Shown here: positions 47,845 to 57,255 of the stretch, piece after piece | How positions within the stretch are numbered: position 1 is the first letter of the stretch | Layout of the letters: every line of letters starts with the position of its first letter | NCBI RefSeq assembly: GCF_900177545.1 | Contig: NZ_FXBQ01000001.1 | Coordinates: forward strand, 62,001-126,000 | Length of the DNA stretch: 64,000 bases | Source of the DNA: Maritimibacter sp. HL-12 | GTDB taxonomy: Bacteria; Pseudomonadota; Alphaproteobacteria; Rhodobacterales; Rhodobacteraceae | Reading direction: 5' to 3' | Notes under the pieces: model-generated | The model's database searches: none | What the model was told of the DNA's origin: nothing | Seen by the model: only the letters and a program-made list of their open reading frames with translations | Translations under genes and position numbers: made by a program

Positions 47845-48465
47845 ATGATCACCGAGATCGAAGACTTCTTCGCCAGGGGATGTGGTCGCTGCGACCGCTT
47901 CGACACCCCTGACTGCGCAACCCGTCTCTGGGCCGAAGGTCTGGCCGCGCTGCGCGCGATCTGCCGCGAGGCAGGCTTGGAGGAGACGGTGAAATGGGGC
48001 CATCCCTGCTACATGCACGCGGGCCGCAACATCGCGATCATCGGCGCGTTTCGGGGCGATTTCCGGCTGAGTTTCTTCAATGCCGCACTGATGAAAGACC
48101 CCGAGGGATTGCTTGAGCGGCAGGGCCCCAACACCCGCCACCCCGACATGATCCGCTTCACCGATGCCGCCGGGGTTTCGGCCCGGGCCAGCACCCTGCG
48201 CGCCTATCTCGACGAGGCGACGGGCTATGCCGAGGCGGGCGTGAAACCCGCCCGCGATGACGCCCCGCTCGACATGCCCGGGGAACTGGTGGAGGCCCTC
48301 GACGCCGACCCGGAGCTGGCCGAGGCGTTCCATGCCCTCACCCCGGGACGGCAAAAGAGCTACGTCATCAACCTGAACGGCGCCAAGGCCGCCGCCACGC
48401 GGCACGCCCGCATCGCGCGCTTTCGCGAAAAGATCCTCGCGGGCAAGGGGGCCAACGAGCGCTGA
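47845..48465 (+). CDS. YdeI/DUF1801-type protein
   Basis: A 206-residue soluble protein. The N-terminal part (GLEETVKWGHPCYMHAGRNIAIIGAF) is a DUF1801/YdhG-like domain, and the C-terminal part (LAEAFHALTPGRQKSYVINLNGAK, RIARFREKIL) is the OmdA-like helical segment seen in YdeI proteins. The N terminus has four cysteines (GCGRCDRF and DCATRL), which may bind metal. Function is unknown; YdeI has been linked to peptide resistance in enterobacteria. ATG 47845 starts the family-like MITEIEDFF; ATG 47818 is an alternative. Confidence 0.8.
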   Translation: MITEIEDFFARGCGRCDRFDTPDCATRLWAEGLAALRAICREAGLEETVKWGHPCYMHAGRNIAIIGAFRGDFRLSFFNAALMKDPEGLLERQGPNTRHPDMIRFTDAAGVSARASTLRAYLDEATGYAEAGVKPARDDAPLDMPGELVEALDADPELAEAFHALTPGRQKSYVINLNGAKAAATRHARIARFREKILAGKGANER

Positions 48466-48468
48466 GGG

Positions 48469-49452
48469 TCACTCGCCCAGCATCCAATCCCCATCCGGGT
48501 AGAAGGCGTGGAAGGCGAAGGCGAACATCACGTCATGGGCCAGACCGCGCCCCGCCGCGTCGCGCACCCGCACCGCGGCCACGCCGGTGGCCCCGGCGAT
48601 ATTGCGCCCGTCCAGCGCGCTCGCCTGCTCGCCCGCCATCGTCAGCCGCACCCCGGCTTCCTCGATCTCGCCTTCGCGCGCAAGCCGGTCCATCGGCCAG
48701 GCCCGTTCGCCGACCCGCACCACGCGCGCCAGCGCCGGAACATCGTGCGGCGGAGCCTCGCCGGTGAAGAACGGATAGGGCCGGTCGCGGCTGTCGTAGC
48801 CGGCGTAGGGGTTCTGGCCGTAGGACCGGGGATAGTCCGGTTCGGCCATCACCAGCCCGCCCGGGTTGCGCGCGGCAAAGGCGTCCCAGCTTTCCATCCA
48901 GCTTGGCAGAAGCTCGAGCTGCGCCCCGGCGTGGGTGCCGACGATGCCCTCGCCCATCGCCTGCTGCCACCAGCTTTCGGTCTGATGGTCATACATCACC
49001 ATGTCGGAGGCGCGCAGCTTGCCGGTGACGCCGAAGCTCAGCACTTCGCCATCAAGCCGCCGGTCGAAGGTGAGCGCCGAGTTGCACAGCGGGCAGAAGG
49101 TGACCGCGACCGGCACCTCGCCTACCGCATCGTTCACGATCTCGTGCCACATCAGGTAGCGCAAGGGATAGGCGCGGGGCGTTTCGCCGGAAAGCTCCAG
49201 CGCGATCACCGGCTCGCGCGGCGGCAAGGCGGCGTCCTCGACCGCGATCATCGCCGGATCGCTCAGCGCCGGGATCCCGTCGCGCCCCGGGCCGCCCGAC
49301 ATGATCTCGCTCCAGTCGTCGATCGTGCGGTTGGAAAAATCGGTGCGCGGAAACTCGTGGCGCCAGGCGTCGGGGTCGGCGCGGGCAGCGCTGGTGACAA
49401 CGGCAAGGGCGAGACCGAAAGCAAGCATGCGGGCGAAGATGCGGGCCATCAT
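48469..49452 (-). CDS. DUF3179 exported protein
   Basis: A 327-residue protein with a signal peptide and the DUF3179 signature: PVAVTFCPLCNSALTFDR, which has the conserved CPLC pair, and FGVTGKLRASDMVMYDHQTESWW. The family is widespread and uncharacterised; a metal-binding periplasmic domain is suggested by the CxxC. The start is placed at the first of two adjacent ATGs (49452), preceded by AAGGA; ATGs upstream are possible. Convergent with the YdeI-type gene, three bases apart. Confidence 0.85.
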   Translation of the reverse strand: MMARIFARMLAFGLALAVVTSAARADPDAWRHEFPRTDFSNRTIDDWSEIMSGGPGRDGIPALSDPAMIAVEDAALPPREPVIALELSGETPRAYPLRYLMWHEIVNDAVGEVPVAVTFCPLCNSALTFDRRLDGEVLSFGVTGKLRASDMVMYDHQTESWWQQAMGEGIVGTHAGAQLELLPSWMESWDAFAARNPGGLVMAEPDYPRSYGQNPYAGYDSRDRPYPFFTGEAPPHDVPALARVVRVGERAWPMDRLAREGEIEEAGVRLTMAGEQASALDGRNIAGATGVAAVRVRDAAGRGLAHDVMFAFAFHAFYPDGDWMLGE

Positions 49453-49566
49453 GGCGGGCGTCCTTCTCATGGATATGCCTGCCACAGCCTAGGCCATTGC
49501 GCGCGATCGCGTCAGTCACACTGCCGTCGCGCCCGATCACATCTGCCCGACCATTGCGGCAGGCGA

Positions 49567-49893
49567 TCAGGTCAGCGCGGTCACCGTGATGTCGGCCGGA
49601 TCGAGCGCCGGATCACCCTCGATGAGGGCCACGACCACGCCGTTGACCGCCACGGCGGTGGTCTTGCTGGCCCGGTCATAGGCAACCGTGGCCACCGGCC
49701 AGACACCGGGGACAAGCCCGAACAGCGCGGCATCGAGAAGGTGCAGATGCAGGGCATCGCGCTTCGGGTCGAAACCGTGGATGCGCGCAGGGGCCTCCGC
49801 GCCGGGCATGTCGAAAACCGCGTAGGCCCCCGGCTCCTGCGCCACGTCATCCGGGTCGGGGCGAAACAGGTTTTCGCGCTGCAGGCGGGTCAT
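49567..49893 (-). CDS. Hypothetical protein
   Basis: A 108-residue acidic protein, Asp- and Val-rich, with beta-strand-like repeats (ARIHGFDPKRDALHL, VVVALIEGDPALDPADITVTAL). The FDPKRD and DPADI pieces recall the edge strands of secreted calcium-binding repeat proteins, but no full repeat is present and no signal peptide is seen. I do not recognise it. It stands alone on the minus strand. Confidence 0.55.
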   Translation of the reverse strand: MTRLQRENLFRPDPDDVAQEPGAYAVFDMPGAEAPARIHGFDPKRDALHLHLLDAALFGLVPGVWPVATVAYDRASKTTAVAVNGVVVALIEGDPALDPADITVTALT

Positions 49894-50150
49894 CTCGCGG
49901 CCCCGGTTTCGAGGCGGGATCGTGTCCGGCCCGGCCCTGTCGTGATCTGTGGCATCTGTGGCATCTGTCGAAATCCCGTTCTCCCCCCCGACCCGTTCTC
50001 AGCCCCGACACAATCTCGGACAATACAGGCGAATTGTAGGAATTTCAGAGGTATTTGCGGGGTTTATGCGAGGGGCGCGAAACAGTCTGTCGCCGCCAAC
50101 GGGCCCAAATCGGAAAGGATTCATTAACCAAGTTATGCCAAAAACCGGGC
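49894..50150. other. Intergenic region, AT-richer, with a short tandem repeat
   Basis: No gene is seen. The left part contains ATCTGTGGC twice in tandem plus a partial third copy (49945-49968). The right part, about 50010-50150, is markedly richer in A and T than the surroundings and could hold a promoter reading rightward into the small frame at 50151, but no convincing -35/-10 pair was found. Confidence 0.5.
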
Positions 50151-50231
50151 ATGAGCAGAATCATCCCCATCCCCGCCCTCGAAGCCCTCGCCCTTGCCGC
50201 CTTCATCGCCGCGCTCTGGGCCTCGGGCTGA
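50151..50231 (+). CDS. Possible 26-residue hydrophobic small protein
   Basis: ATG at 50151 opens a 26-codon frame whose product, starting MSRIIPIPALEAL and ending ALWASG, is one hydrophobic helix with a basic residue near the N terminus, as in small membrane proteins. It is followed eight bases later by a terminator-like hairpin. No good ribosome site precedes it, so it is tentative. Confidence 0.3.
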   Translation: MSRIIPIPALEALALAAFIAALWASG

Positions 50232-50238
50232 AACGCCA

Positions 50239-50260
50239 GCGCCCCCGGTTTCGGGGGCGC
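50239..50260. terminator. Hairpin between the small frame and the cyclophilin gene
   Basis: GCGCCCCCG (50239-50247) pairs with CGGGGGCGC (50252-50260) around GTTT. It lies eight bases before the stop of the minus-strand cyclophilin gene and could end transcription of that gene or of the plus-strand small frame. There is no long T tract. Confidence 0.6.
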
Positions 50261-50268
50261 GGCCCTTG

Positions 50269-50928
50269 CTACTGCACCACCCGGGCGCGCTCGATCAGGT
50301 CCGGCTCGCCGGTCACCGCACCATTGCGGCCGGTGCCGCGCTTGATCGACTGCACCACCTCCATGCCGGAGATCACCCGGCCAACGGCGGTGTACTGGCC
50401 ATCGAGATGGGTGGCGGTGTCGAACATGATGAAGAACTGCGAGTTGGCCGAGTCGGGATCGGCCGAGCGCGCCATGCCGACCACGCCCGCCACGAAGGGC
50501 TCCTCGGAAAACTCCGCCGCAAGATCGGGGTAGGACGACCCGCCCATGCCTGCCCTCGACAGATCGCCGCCCTCGCGGCCGAATTCCACGTCGCCGGTCT
50601 GCGCCATGAAACCGTCGATCACGCGGTGAAACACCACGCCGTCATAGGCCCCCTCATCCACCAGCGTCAGGATCCGCTCGGCATGGTTCGGGGCGAGATC
50701 GTCGAACAGCTCGATCACCACCTCGCCCGATCCCTCGCCCGCTACCGTCAGCGCCACCTTCGGGCCGTCGCCGGGCGGCACGGTGACGACCTGCGGCGTC
50801 GAGCCGGGCACGGTCATGAAATAATAGAGCCCGATCAGCCCGACGCCGACAAGGAAGATGATCCAGGCCACCAGCCGCGACCGGCGACCCCGCCCGCCCT
50901 GCTGATCGCGCGGCCCTTGATCAGACAT
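50269..50928 (-). CDS. Membrane-anchored cyclophilin-type peptidyl-prolyl isomerase
   Basis: A 219-residue protein with a basic, hydrophilic N terminus, one membrane helix (about residues 20-38, LVAWIIFLVGVGLIGLYYF), and a cyclophilin domain: YDGVVFHRVIDGFMAQTGD (catalytic Arg), GMARSADPDSANSQFFI and YTAVGRVISGM. The orientation should place the isomerase in the periplasm, assisting folding of exported proteins. Its start overlaps the end of the upstream soluble cyclophilin gene by eight bases. Confidence 0.92.
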   Translation of the reverse strand: MSDQGPRDQQGGRGRRSRLVAWIIFLVGVGLIGLYYFMTVPGSTPQVVTVPPGDGPKVALTVAGEGSGEVVIELFDDLAPNHAERILTLVDEGAYDGVVFHRVIDGFMAQTGDVEFGREGGDLSRAGMGGSSYPDLAAEFSEEPFVAGVVGMARSADPDSANSQFFIMFDTATHLDGQYTAVGRVISGMEVVQSIKRGTGRNGAVTGEPDLIERARVVQ

Positions 50929-51427
50929 CCGCGGCCACCTTTACCGAGATCATCTTGTCGGGGTTCGCGGGCGGCTCGCCTCGGGTGATCTTGTCGACAT
51001 GCTCCATCCCGGAGATCACCCGGCCGTAGACGGTGTATTGCCCGTTGAGGAAATGGTTGTCGCCGAAGTTGATGAAGAACTGGCTGTTGGCGCTGTTGGG
51101 GTTCTGCGACCGCGCCGCGCCGAGCGTGCCGCGATCATGCGGCAACTTGGAGAACTCGGCCGGGAGGTCAGGCAGATCGGAGCCGCCGGTGCCGGCCCGG
51201 CGCAGATCGCCGCCGCCGTCGACATTGCCATGCTCCACGTCGCCGGTCTGGGCCATGAAACCCTCGATCACCCGGTGAAAGACCACCCCGTCATACTTGC
51301 CCGCGCGCGCCAGTTCCTTCATCCGCGTCGCGTGCTGCGGGGCCACGTCGGGCAGAAGCTCGATCGTCACGGTGCCATCCTTCAGCTCGATCAGGATGGT
51401 GTTTTCAGGGTCTTTGATCTCGGCCAT
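50921..51427 (-). CDS. Cytosolic cyclophilin-type peptidyl-prolyl isomerase
   Basis: A 168-residue single-domain isomerase with the active-site motifs YDGVVFHRVIEGFMAQTGD, ARSQNPNSANSQFFI and YTVYGRVISGM. No signal peptide is seen at ATG 51427 (MAEIKDPENTI), which follows a GGAGCG-type ribosome site, so it should be cytoplasmic. It is divergent from pgk and overlaps the membrane-anchored paralogue downstream by eight bases. The two likely arose by duplication. Confidence 0.93.
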   Translation of the reverse strand: MAEIKDPENTILIELKDGTVTIELLPDVAPQHATRMKELARAGKYDGVVFHRVIEGFMAQTGDVEHGNVDGGGDLRRAGTGGSDLPDLPAEFSKLPHDRGTLGAARSQNPNSANSQFFINFGDNHFLNGQYTVYGRVISGMEHVDKITRGEPPANPDKMISVKVAADV

Positions 51428-51565
51428 GGGGCGCTCCTTCGGATTTCGTTTGGCGAAACCTATGCCCGCGAGGTGCAAAGGAAAAGGGGGCATCCACCGG
51501 TGCCACAATTAGATTTTCGTTTCATGCAAGAAAAAAAGAAATTGCCGGCCCGTGCATTTGTCTCA

Positions 51566-51601
51566 TTGACCCGTCGCCCCCGGATCGTGTCTTTGACCCG
51601 T
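51566..51601 (+). repeat. Direct repeat TTGACCCGT upstream of pgk
   Basis: TTGACCCGT occurs at 51566-51574 and again at 51593-51601, 27 bases apart, in the leader of pgk. Each copy contains a -35-like TTGACC, but no well-spaced -10 follows either, so a tandem regulatory site is as likely as a promoter. Confidence 0.4.
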
Positions 51602-51624
51602 AAAAGACAGCACGGGAGAAAGAT

Positions 51625-52821
51625 ATGGCCTGGAAAACCCTCGACGACATGGATCTGGCCGGCAAGGTTGTGCTGGTGCGGGTGGATATCAACGTGCCGG
51701 TGGACGAGGCCGGCAATGTCACCGATGCCACCCGGATCGACCGGGTCGTGCCAACGGTGCAGGACATCGTCGCCAAGGGCGGCAAGCCGGTTCTGATGGC
51801 GCATTTCGGCCGTCCGAAGGGCCAGCCGGTGCCCGAGATGAGCCTCAAGACAATCCTTCCCGCGCTCGAAGCGGCCTTTGGCATGCCGGTGAAATTCGCG
51901 ACCGATTGCATCGGCGGCCCGGCCAAGGAAGCGGTCGGAGCGCTTGGCGACGGCGAGGTTCTGCTGCTGGAAAACACCCGGTTTCACAAGGAAGAAACCG
52001 AGAACGATGCGGTCTTTGCCGCTTCGCTGGCAGCGCTTGGCGGTGTCTACGTCAACGATGCCTTTTCCGCCGCGCACCGGGCGCACGCCTCGACCGAGGG
52101 CATCGCCCGGCTGTTGCCGGCCTGCGCCGGACGGCTGATGGAGGCCGAGTTGTCGGCGCTCGAGGCCGCGCTCGGCAACCCCGCGCGCCCGGTGGTGGCG
52201 GTGGTCGGCGGGGCCAAGGTCTCGACCAAGCTCGACCTCTTGGGCAATCTCGTCGGCAAGGTCGATCACCTTGTGATCGGCGGCGGCATGGCCAACACCT
52301 TCCTCGCCGCGCAAGGCATCAACGTGGGCAAATCGCTCTGCGAACACGATCTGGCCGATACCGCCCGCGAGATCCTCGACAAGGCCGAGGCCGCGGGCTG
52401 CGAGATCATCCTGCCGCGCGACGTGGTGATCGCGTGGGAATTCGCCGCCAACACCCGCCATGAAACCGTCGCCGCCGATGCCTGCCCGGCCGATGCGATG
52501 ATCTTCGACGCCGGGCCCGAGACGCTGGCCTACATCACGTCGGTGCTCGGCGGTGCCAAGACCCTGATCATGAACGGCCCGCTCGGCGTGTTCGAGCTGG
52601 AGCCCTTCCACAAGGGCACCTTCGAGATGCTCGACGAGATCGCCCGGCTGACGAAGGAGAACGGCCTGGTTTCGGTCGGCGGCGGCGGCGATACCGTGTC
52701 GGCGATCAACGCCTCCGGCCACGGCGAGGATTTCACCTATGTCTCCACCGCGGGCGGCGCCTTCCTCGAATGGATGGAAGGCAAGGAATTGCCCGGTGTC
52801 GCGGCGCTCGACCAGGACTGA
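51625..52821 (+). CDS. pgk: Phosphoglycerate kinase
   Basis: A 398-residue glycolytic enzyme that transfers phosphate from 1,3-bisphosphoglycerate to ADP. Family signatures are [13 protein letters not shown] near residue 17, [31 protein letters not shown], and the nucleotide-site GGGDTVSAI near the C terminus. AGGGAGAAAG-like sequence precedes ATG 51625. It is followed by its own terminator, then by class I aldolase on the same strand. Confidence 0.97.
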   Translation: MAWKTLDDMDLAGKVVLVRVDINVPVDEAGNVTDATRIDRVVPTVQDIVAKGGKPVLMAHFGRPKGQPVPEMSLKTILPALEAAFGMPVKFATDCIGGPAKEAVGALGDGEVLLLENTRFHKEETENDAVFAASLAALGGVYVNDAFSAAHRAHASTEGIARLLPACAGRLMEAELSALEAALGNPARPVVAVVGGAKVSTKLDLLGNLVGKVDHLVIGGGMANTFLAAQGINVGKSLCEHDLADTAREILDKAEAAGCEIILPRDVVIAWEFAANTRHETVAADACPADAMIFDAGPETLAYITSVLGGAKTLIMNGPLGVFELEPFHKGTFEMLDEIARLTKENGLVSVGGGGDTVSAINASGHGEDFTYVSTAGGAFLEWMEGKELPGVAALDQD

Positions 52822-52842
52822 ACCGGACACGGCCAGCAGGAG

Positions 52843-52870
52843 CGGCGGGCCCCGAGCGGCCCGCCGTTTT
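52843..52870 (+). terminator. Intrinsic terminator of pgk
   Basis: CGGCGGGCC (52843-52851) pairs with GGCCCGCCG (52858-52866) around CCGAGC, followed by TTTT. It begins 22 bases after the pgk stop codon. Confidence 0.88.
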
Positions 52871-52956
52871 CGTGCCCGCAATAGCGCTACCACGATTGAA
52901 CCCCCTTGCGGCCCGGCCTACAAAGCCCGGGAAACCAGCCACGAAAGGGGGCCGAC

Positions 52957-53847
52957 ATGCCGAACCAGGACAAACTCGCCCAGATGAAGACGGGCCAGGG
53001 CTTTATCGCCGCACTCGACCAGTCCGGCGGCTCGACGCCCAAGGCGCTCGCCGCCTACGGCGTCGGCGAAGACGCCTGGACGACCGAGGAAGAGATGTTC
53101 GACCTGATCCACGCCATGCGCGCGCGGATCGCCACCGCTCCCGCCTTCACCGGCACCAAGGTGCTCGGCGCGATCCTGTTCGAGATGACGATGGAGCGCG
53201 AGATCGCGGGCAAACCGGCGGCGGAGTTCCTGTGGAACGAGCGCCGGGTGGTGCCCTTCCTCAAGGTCGACAAGGGGCTCGACACCGAGGCTGACGGCTG
53301 CCAGTTGATGAAGCCGATGCCCGAGCTCGACGCGCTCCTCGACCGTGCGGTGGCGGCGGGCATCTTCGGCACCAAGATGCGGTCGGTGATCAATGCCGCC
53401 AACCCGCAAGGCATTGCCGCCGTGGTGGCGCAGCAGTTCGAGGTGGGCAAACAGATCCTCGCCAAGGGGCTGGTGCCGATCATCGAGCCGGAGGTGAGCA
53501 TCCACTGCCCCGAGAAGGCCGATGCCGAGGATATCCTGCTGGAAGAAATCACCCGGGCACTCGACGCGCTCAACGAAGGCCAGGAGGTGATGCTCAAGCT
53601 CACCCTGCCGACGATCACAAATCATTACGGCACCCTGATCAAGCACCCGCGCGTGGTGCGCGTGGTGGCGCTTTCGGGCGGCTATGCGCGCGACGAGGCC
53701 AATGCGCTGCTGGCCCAGAACGAGGGCATGATCGCGAGCTTCAGCCGCGCGCTGACCGAGGGGCTGACCGCCGATATGAGCGACGACGCCTTCAACGCCG
53801 CCATCGGCGAGGCGATCGAGGCGATCTACCAGGCTTCGATCACCTGA
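52957..53847 (+). CDS. fba: Fructose-bisphosphate aldolase, class I
   Basis: A 296-residue Schiff-base aldolase that splits fructose 1,6-bisphosphate. It resembles the eukaryotic-type class I family: [16 protein letters not shown] near the N terminus, FLKVDKGLD, a GTKMRSVI segment, IIEPEVSI, and [10 protein letters not shown] with the probable Schiff-base lysine. ATG 52957 has AAAGGGGG upstream. It lies 135 bases after pgk, so the two glycolytic genes are linked but separated by a terminator. Confidence 0.93.
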   Translation: MPNQDKLAQMKTGQGFIAALDQSGGSTPKALAAYGVGEDAWTTEEEMFDLIHAMRARIATAPAFTGTKVLGAILFEMTMEREIAGKPAAEFLWNERRVVPFLKVDKGLDTEADGCQLMKPMPELDALLDRAVAAGIFGTKMRSVINAANPQGIAAVVAQQFEVGKQILAKGLVPIIEPEVSIHCPEKADAEDILLEEITRALDALNEGQEVMLKLTLPTITNHYGTLIKHPRVVRVVALSGGYARDEANALLAQNEGMIASFSRALTEGLTADMSDDAFNAAIGEAIEAIYQASIT

Positions 53848-53858
53848 ACCCGCTTGAC

Positions 53859-53892
53859 CGGCGGGAGGCCGCCCCCGGCCCGCCTCCCGCCG
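53859..53892 (+). terminator. Hairpin after the aldolase gene
   Basis: A perfect 11-bp stem, 53859-53869 with 53882-53892 (CGGCGGGAGGC/GCCTCCCGCCG), with a 12-base loop lies 12 bases after the fba stop. The stem is strong but no T tract follows, so it could be a terminator or a 3'-end stabilising element. Confidence 0.6.
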
Positions 53893-53980
53893 CAAAAGGG
53901 GATTCACAAGCCGAATCACCTGTGCGATAGTCGCCCGTAGCGTCCGCGAGAGGCGCGCAAGAGGCAGAGCAGTCGTTCCT

Positions 53981-54283
53981 ATGGTCAATTCGCGCAATCA
54001 ATCCGGGCTTGGCGGGGGGATCTTCTTCATCGGTCTGATCGCGGCAGGGCTCTATTTCACCTTCGCCAGCGTGCAGGGCGATTTCGGCCTGTTCAATCGG
54101 GTGCGGATCGACGCCGAGGCCGAGGCCCTGCGCGCCGAGCGCGACCGGCTGGCCGAGGAGCTTGGCGTGCTGCGCAACAAGACCCGCCGACTGTCCGACG
54201 ATTATCTCGATCTCGACCTTCTGGATGAACAGGCCCGCTCGGTGCTGGGCCTCGTGCGCGGCAACGAAGTGGTTCTGCGCTGA
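53981..54283 (+). CDS. FtsB/DivIC-type septum formation initiator protein
   Basis: A 100-residue single-pass protein: a short cytoplasmic N terminus, one helix (about 14-32, IFFIGLIAAGLYFTF) and a periplasmic coiled coil (AEALRAERDRLAEELGVLRNKTRRLSDDYLDLDLLDEQAR, visible in heptads). Proteins of this layout join FtsQ and FtsL in the divisome. Its place just before pdhA is a common arrangement in alphaproteobacteria, and size and topology match. The assignment rests on architecture and context. Confidence 0.85.
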   Translation: MVNSRNQSGLGGGIFFIGLIAAGLYFTFASVQGDFGLFNRVRIDAEAEALRAERDRLAEELGVLRNKTRRLSDDYLDLDLLDEQARSVLGLVRGNEVVLR

Positions 54284-54416
54284 GCACAGCCCCCGCCCGC
54301 CTTGGCCCTCCAGCGATCCAGCCCCCGCTTCGCGCCCTTGCGTCGCCGCAAACCCGCCTTGCAAAACCCGCAGGAAAACCCCCCTCGCATCGAAGCGCAT
54401 TTTGGTGTAAAAGGTA

Positions 54417-54430
54417 GTTTAGTATTAAAC
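54417..54430. promoter_or_regulatory. Inverted repeat in the pdhA leader
   Basis: GTTTA-GTAT-TAAAC is a perfect 5-bp dyad with a four-base centre in an AT-rich patch 30 bases upstream of the pdhA start. It lies where a promoter -10 or a repressor site would be expected; TTGGTG at 54402-54407 is a weak -35 candidate. Confidence 0.4.
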
Positions 54431-54459
54431 CAATTCCCGCACCGGTGAGGAGGCTGCCG

Positions 54460-55449
54460 ATGGCGACCGCCAAAAGCAAAAAGAAATCAAACACATCCAA
54501 GGAAGACCTGCTCCATTATTATCGCGAGATGCTGCTCATCCGTCGATTCGAGGAGAAGGCCGGTCAACTTTACGGCATGGGCCTGATCGGCGGGTTTTGC
54601 CACCTCTACATCGGTCAGGAGGCCGTGGTGGTCGGGCTCGAAGCCGCCGCCGAGGAAGGCGACAAGCGCGTCACCTCCTACCGCGATCACGGCCACATGC
54701 TGGCCGCCGGGATGGACCCGAAGGGCGTGATGGCCGAACTCACCGGGCGCGAGGGCGGCTATTCCAAGGGCAAGGGCGGCTCGATGCACATGTTCAGCGT
54801 CGAGAAGCACTTCTACGGCGGCCACGGCATCGTCGCGGCGCAGGTGCCGATCGGCACCGGCCTCGCCTTCGCCGACAAGTACAACGAGAACGGCCGCGTC
54901 ACCTTCACCTATTTCGGCGATGGCGCGGTGAACCAAGGCCAGGTTTACGAGGCGTTCAACATGGCCTCGCTGTGGAAACTGCCGGTGATCTACGTGATCG
55001 AGAACAACCAGTATGCCATGGGCACCTCGGTGGGCCGGTCGTCCTCCACGCCCGAGTTCTACACCCGCGGCGAAGCCTTCGGCATCCCCGGCGAGGCGGT
55101 TGACGGGATGGACGTGCTGGCGGTCAAGGAAGCCGGCGAGCGCGCCATCGCGCATTGCCGCGAGGGCAACGGGCCCTACATCCTCGAGATGAAAACCTAC
55201 CGCTACCGCGGCCACTCGATGTCGGACCCGGCGAAGTATCGCACCCGCGAGGAAGTTCAGAAGGTGCGCGAAACCCAGGACGCGATCGAGCATGTGCGCG
55301 AGCTTTTGCTCCAGGGCAAGCACGCCGACGAGGACGAGCTGAAAGCGATCGACAAGGAGATCAAGGCGATCGTCAACGAGGCCGCCGACTTCGCCCGCGA
55401 GAGCCCCGAGCCGTCCCTCGACGAGCTCTGGACCGATATCTACGCGTGA
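54460..55449 (+). CDS. pdhA: Pyruvate dehydrogenase E1 component, alpha subunit
   Basis: A 329-residue subunit that with PdhB decarboxylates pyruvate using thiamine diphosphate. The thiamine-diphosphate motif is GDGAVNQGQ through IENNQYAMG, and the phosphorylation-loop region reads YRYRGHSMSDPAKYRTREEV (seen as HSMSDP and YRTREEV). GAGGAGG lies seven bases before ATG 54460. The heterodimeric E1 form matches alphaproteobacteria rather than the single-chain AceE of enterics. Confidence 0.96.
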   Translation: MATAKSKKKSNTSKEDLLHYYREMLLIRRFEEKAGQLYGMGLIGGFCHLYIGQEAVVVGLEAAAEEGDKRVTSYRDHGHMLAAGMDPKGVMAELTGREGGYSKGKGGSMHMFSVEKHFYGGHGIVAAQVPIGTGLAFADKYNENGRVTFTYFGDGAVNQGQVYEAFNMASLWKLPVIYVIENNQYAMGTSVGRSSSTPEFYTRGEAFGIPGEAVDGMDVLAVKEAGERAIAHCREGNGPYILEMKTYRYRGHSMSDPAKYRTREEVQKVRETQDAIEHVRELLLQGKHADEDELKAIDKEIKAIVNEAADFARESPEPSLDELWTDIYA

Positions 55450-55459
55450 GGCCTGAGCG

Positions 55460-55843
55460 ATGCCGCATTTTGAAATCCACGTGAACGATGTCGACGAGGC
55501 AAAGAGCTTCTACGCCGGGCTGTTCGGCTGGAGCTTCACGCCGATGCCGGGTGGCGAAGAGATGGGTTACCATTTGATTGAAGGCGCTGAAATCGGTGAC
55601 GGCAAAGGCCTTACCGGCGCGATCATGCAGCGCGTGGGCGCTGCGCCCGAGCCGCACGGACCAATCCGTGGCGGCACCATGACCCTGGAAGTCGACAACT
55701 GCGACGACCGCTATGCCTGGGCGCTTGCCAACGGTGGCGGCGAGGCGCTTCCCCCGACAGACTACCCCGACATCGGCCGCGCGGCTTACGTCGAGGATGG
55801 ACAAGGCAATGTCGTCGGAATGATTACACCGGCAAAAGGATAA
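55460..55843 (+). CDS. VOC-family (glyoxalase/bleomycin-resistance fold) protein inserted between pdhA and pdhB
   Basis: A 127-residue VOC-fold protein: [24 protein letters not shown] is the typical first half, [22 protein letters not shown] the second, ending with [18 protein letters not shown] (each read in short blocks). It begins ten bases after the pdhA stop and pdhB follows seven bases later, so it is within the operon. Its codons use A or T in the third position more often than its neighbours, suggesting acquisition from elsewhere. Substrate unknown; most VOC members bind a metal and a small ligand. Confidence 0.85.
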   Translation: MPHFEIHVNDVDEAKSFYAGLFGWSFTPMPGGEEMGYHLIEGAEIGDGKGLTGAIMQRVGAAPEPHGPIRGGTMTLEVDNCDDRYAWALANGGGEALPPTDYPDIGRAAYVEDGQGNVVGMITPAKG

Positions 55844-55850
55844 TACCGAG

Positions 55851-57242
<1,392 letters not shown>

Positions 57243-57255
57243 GGAGGACGACGAC

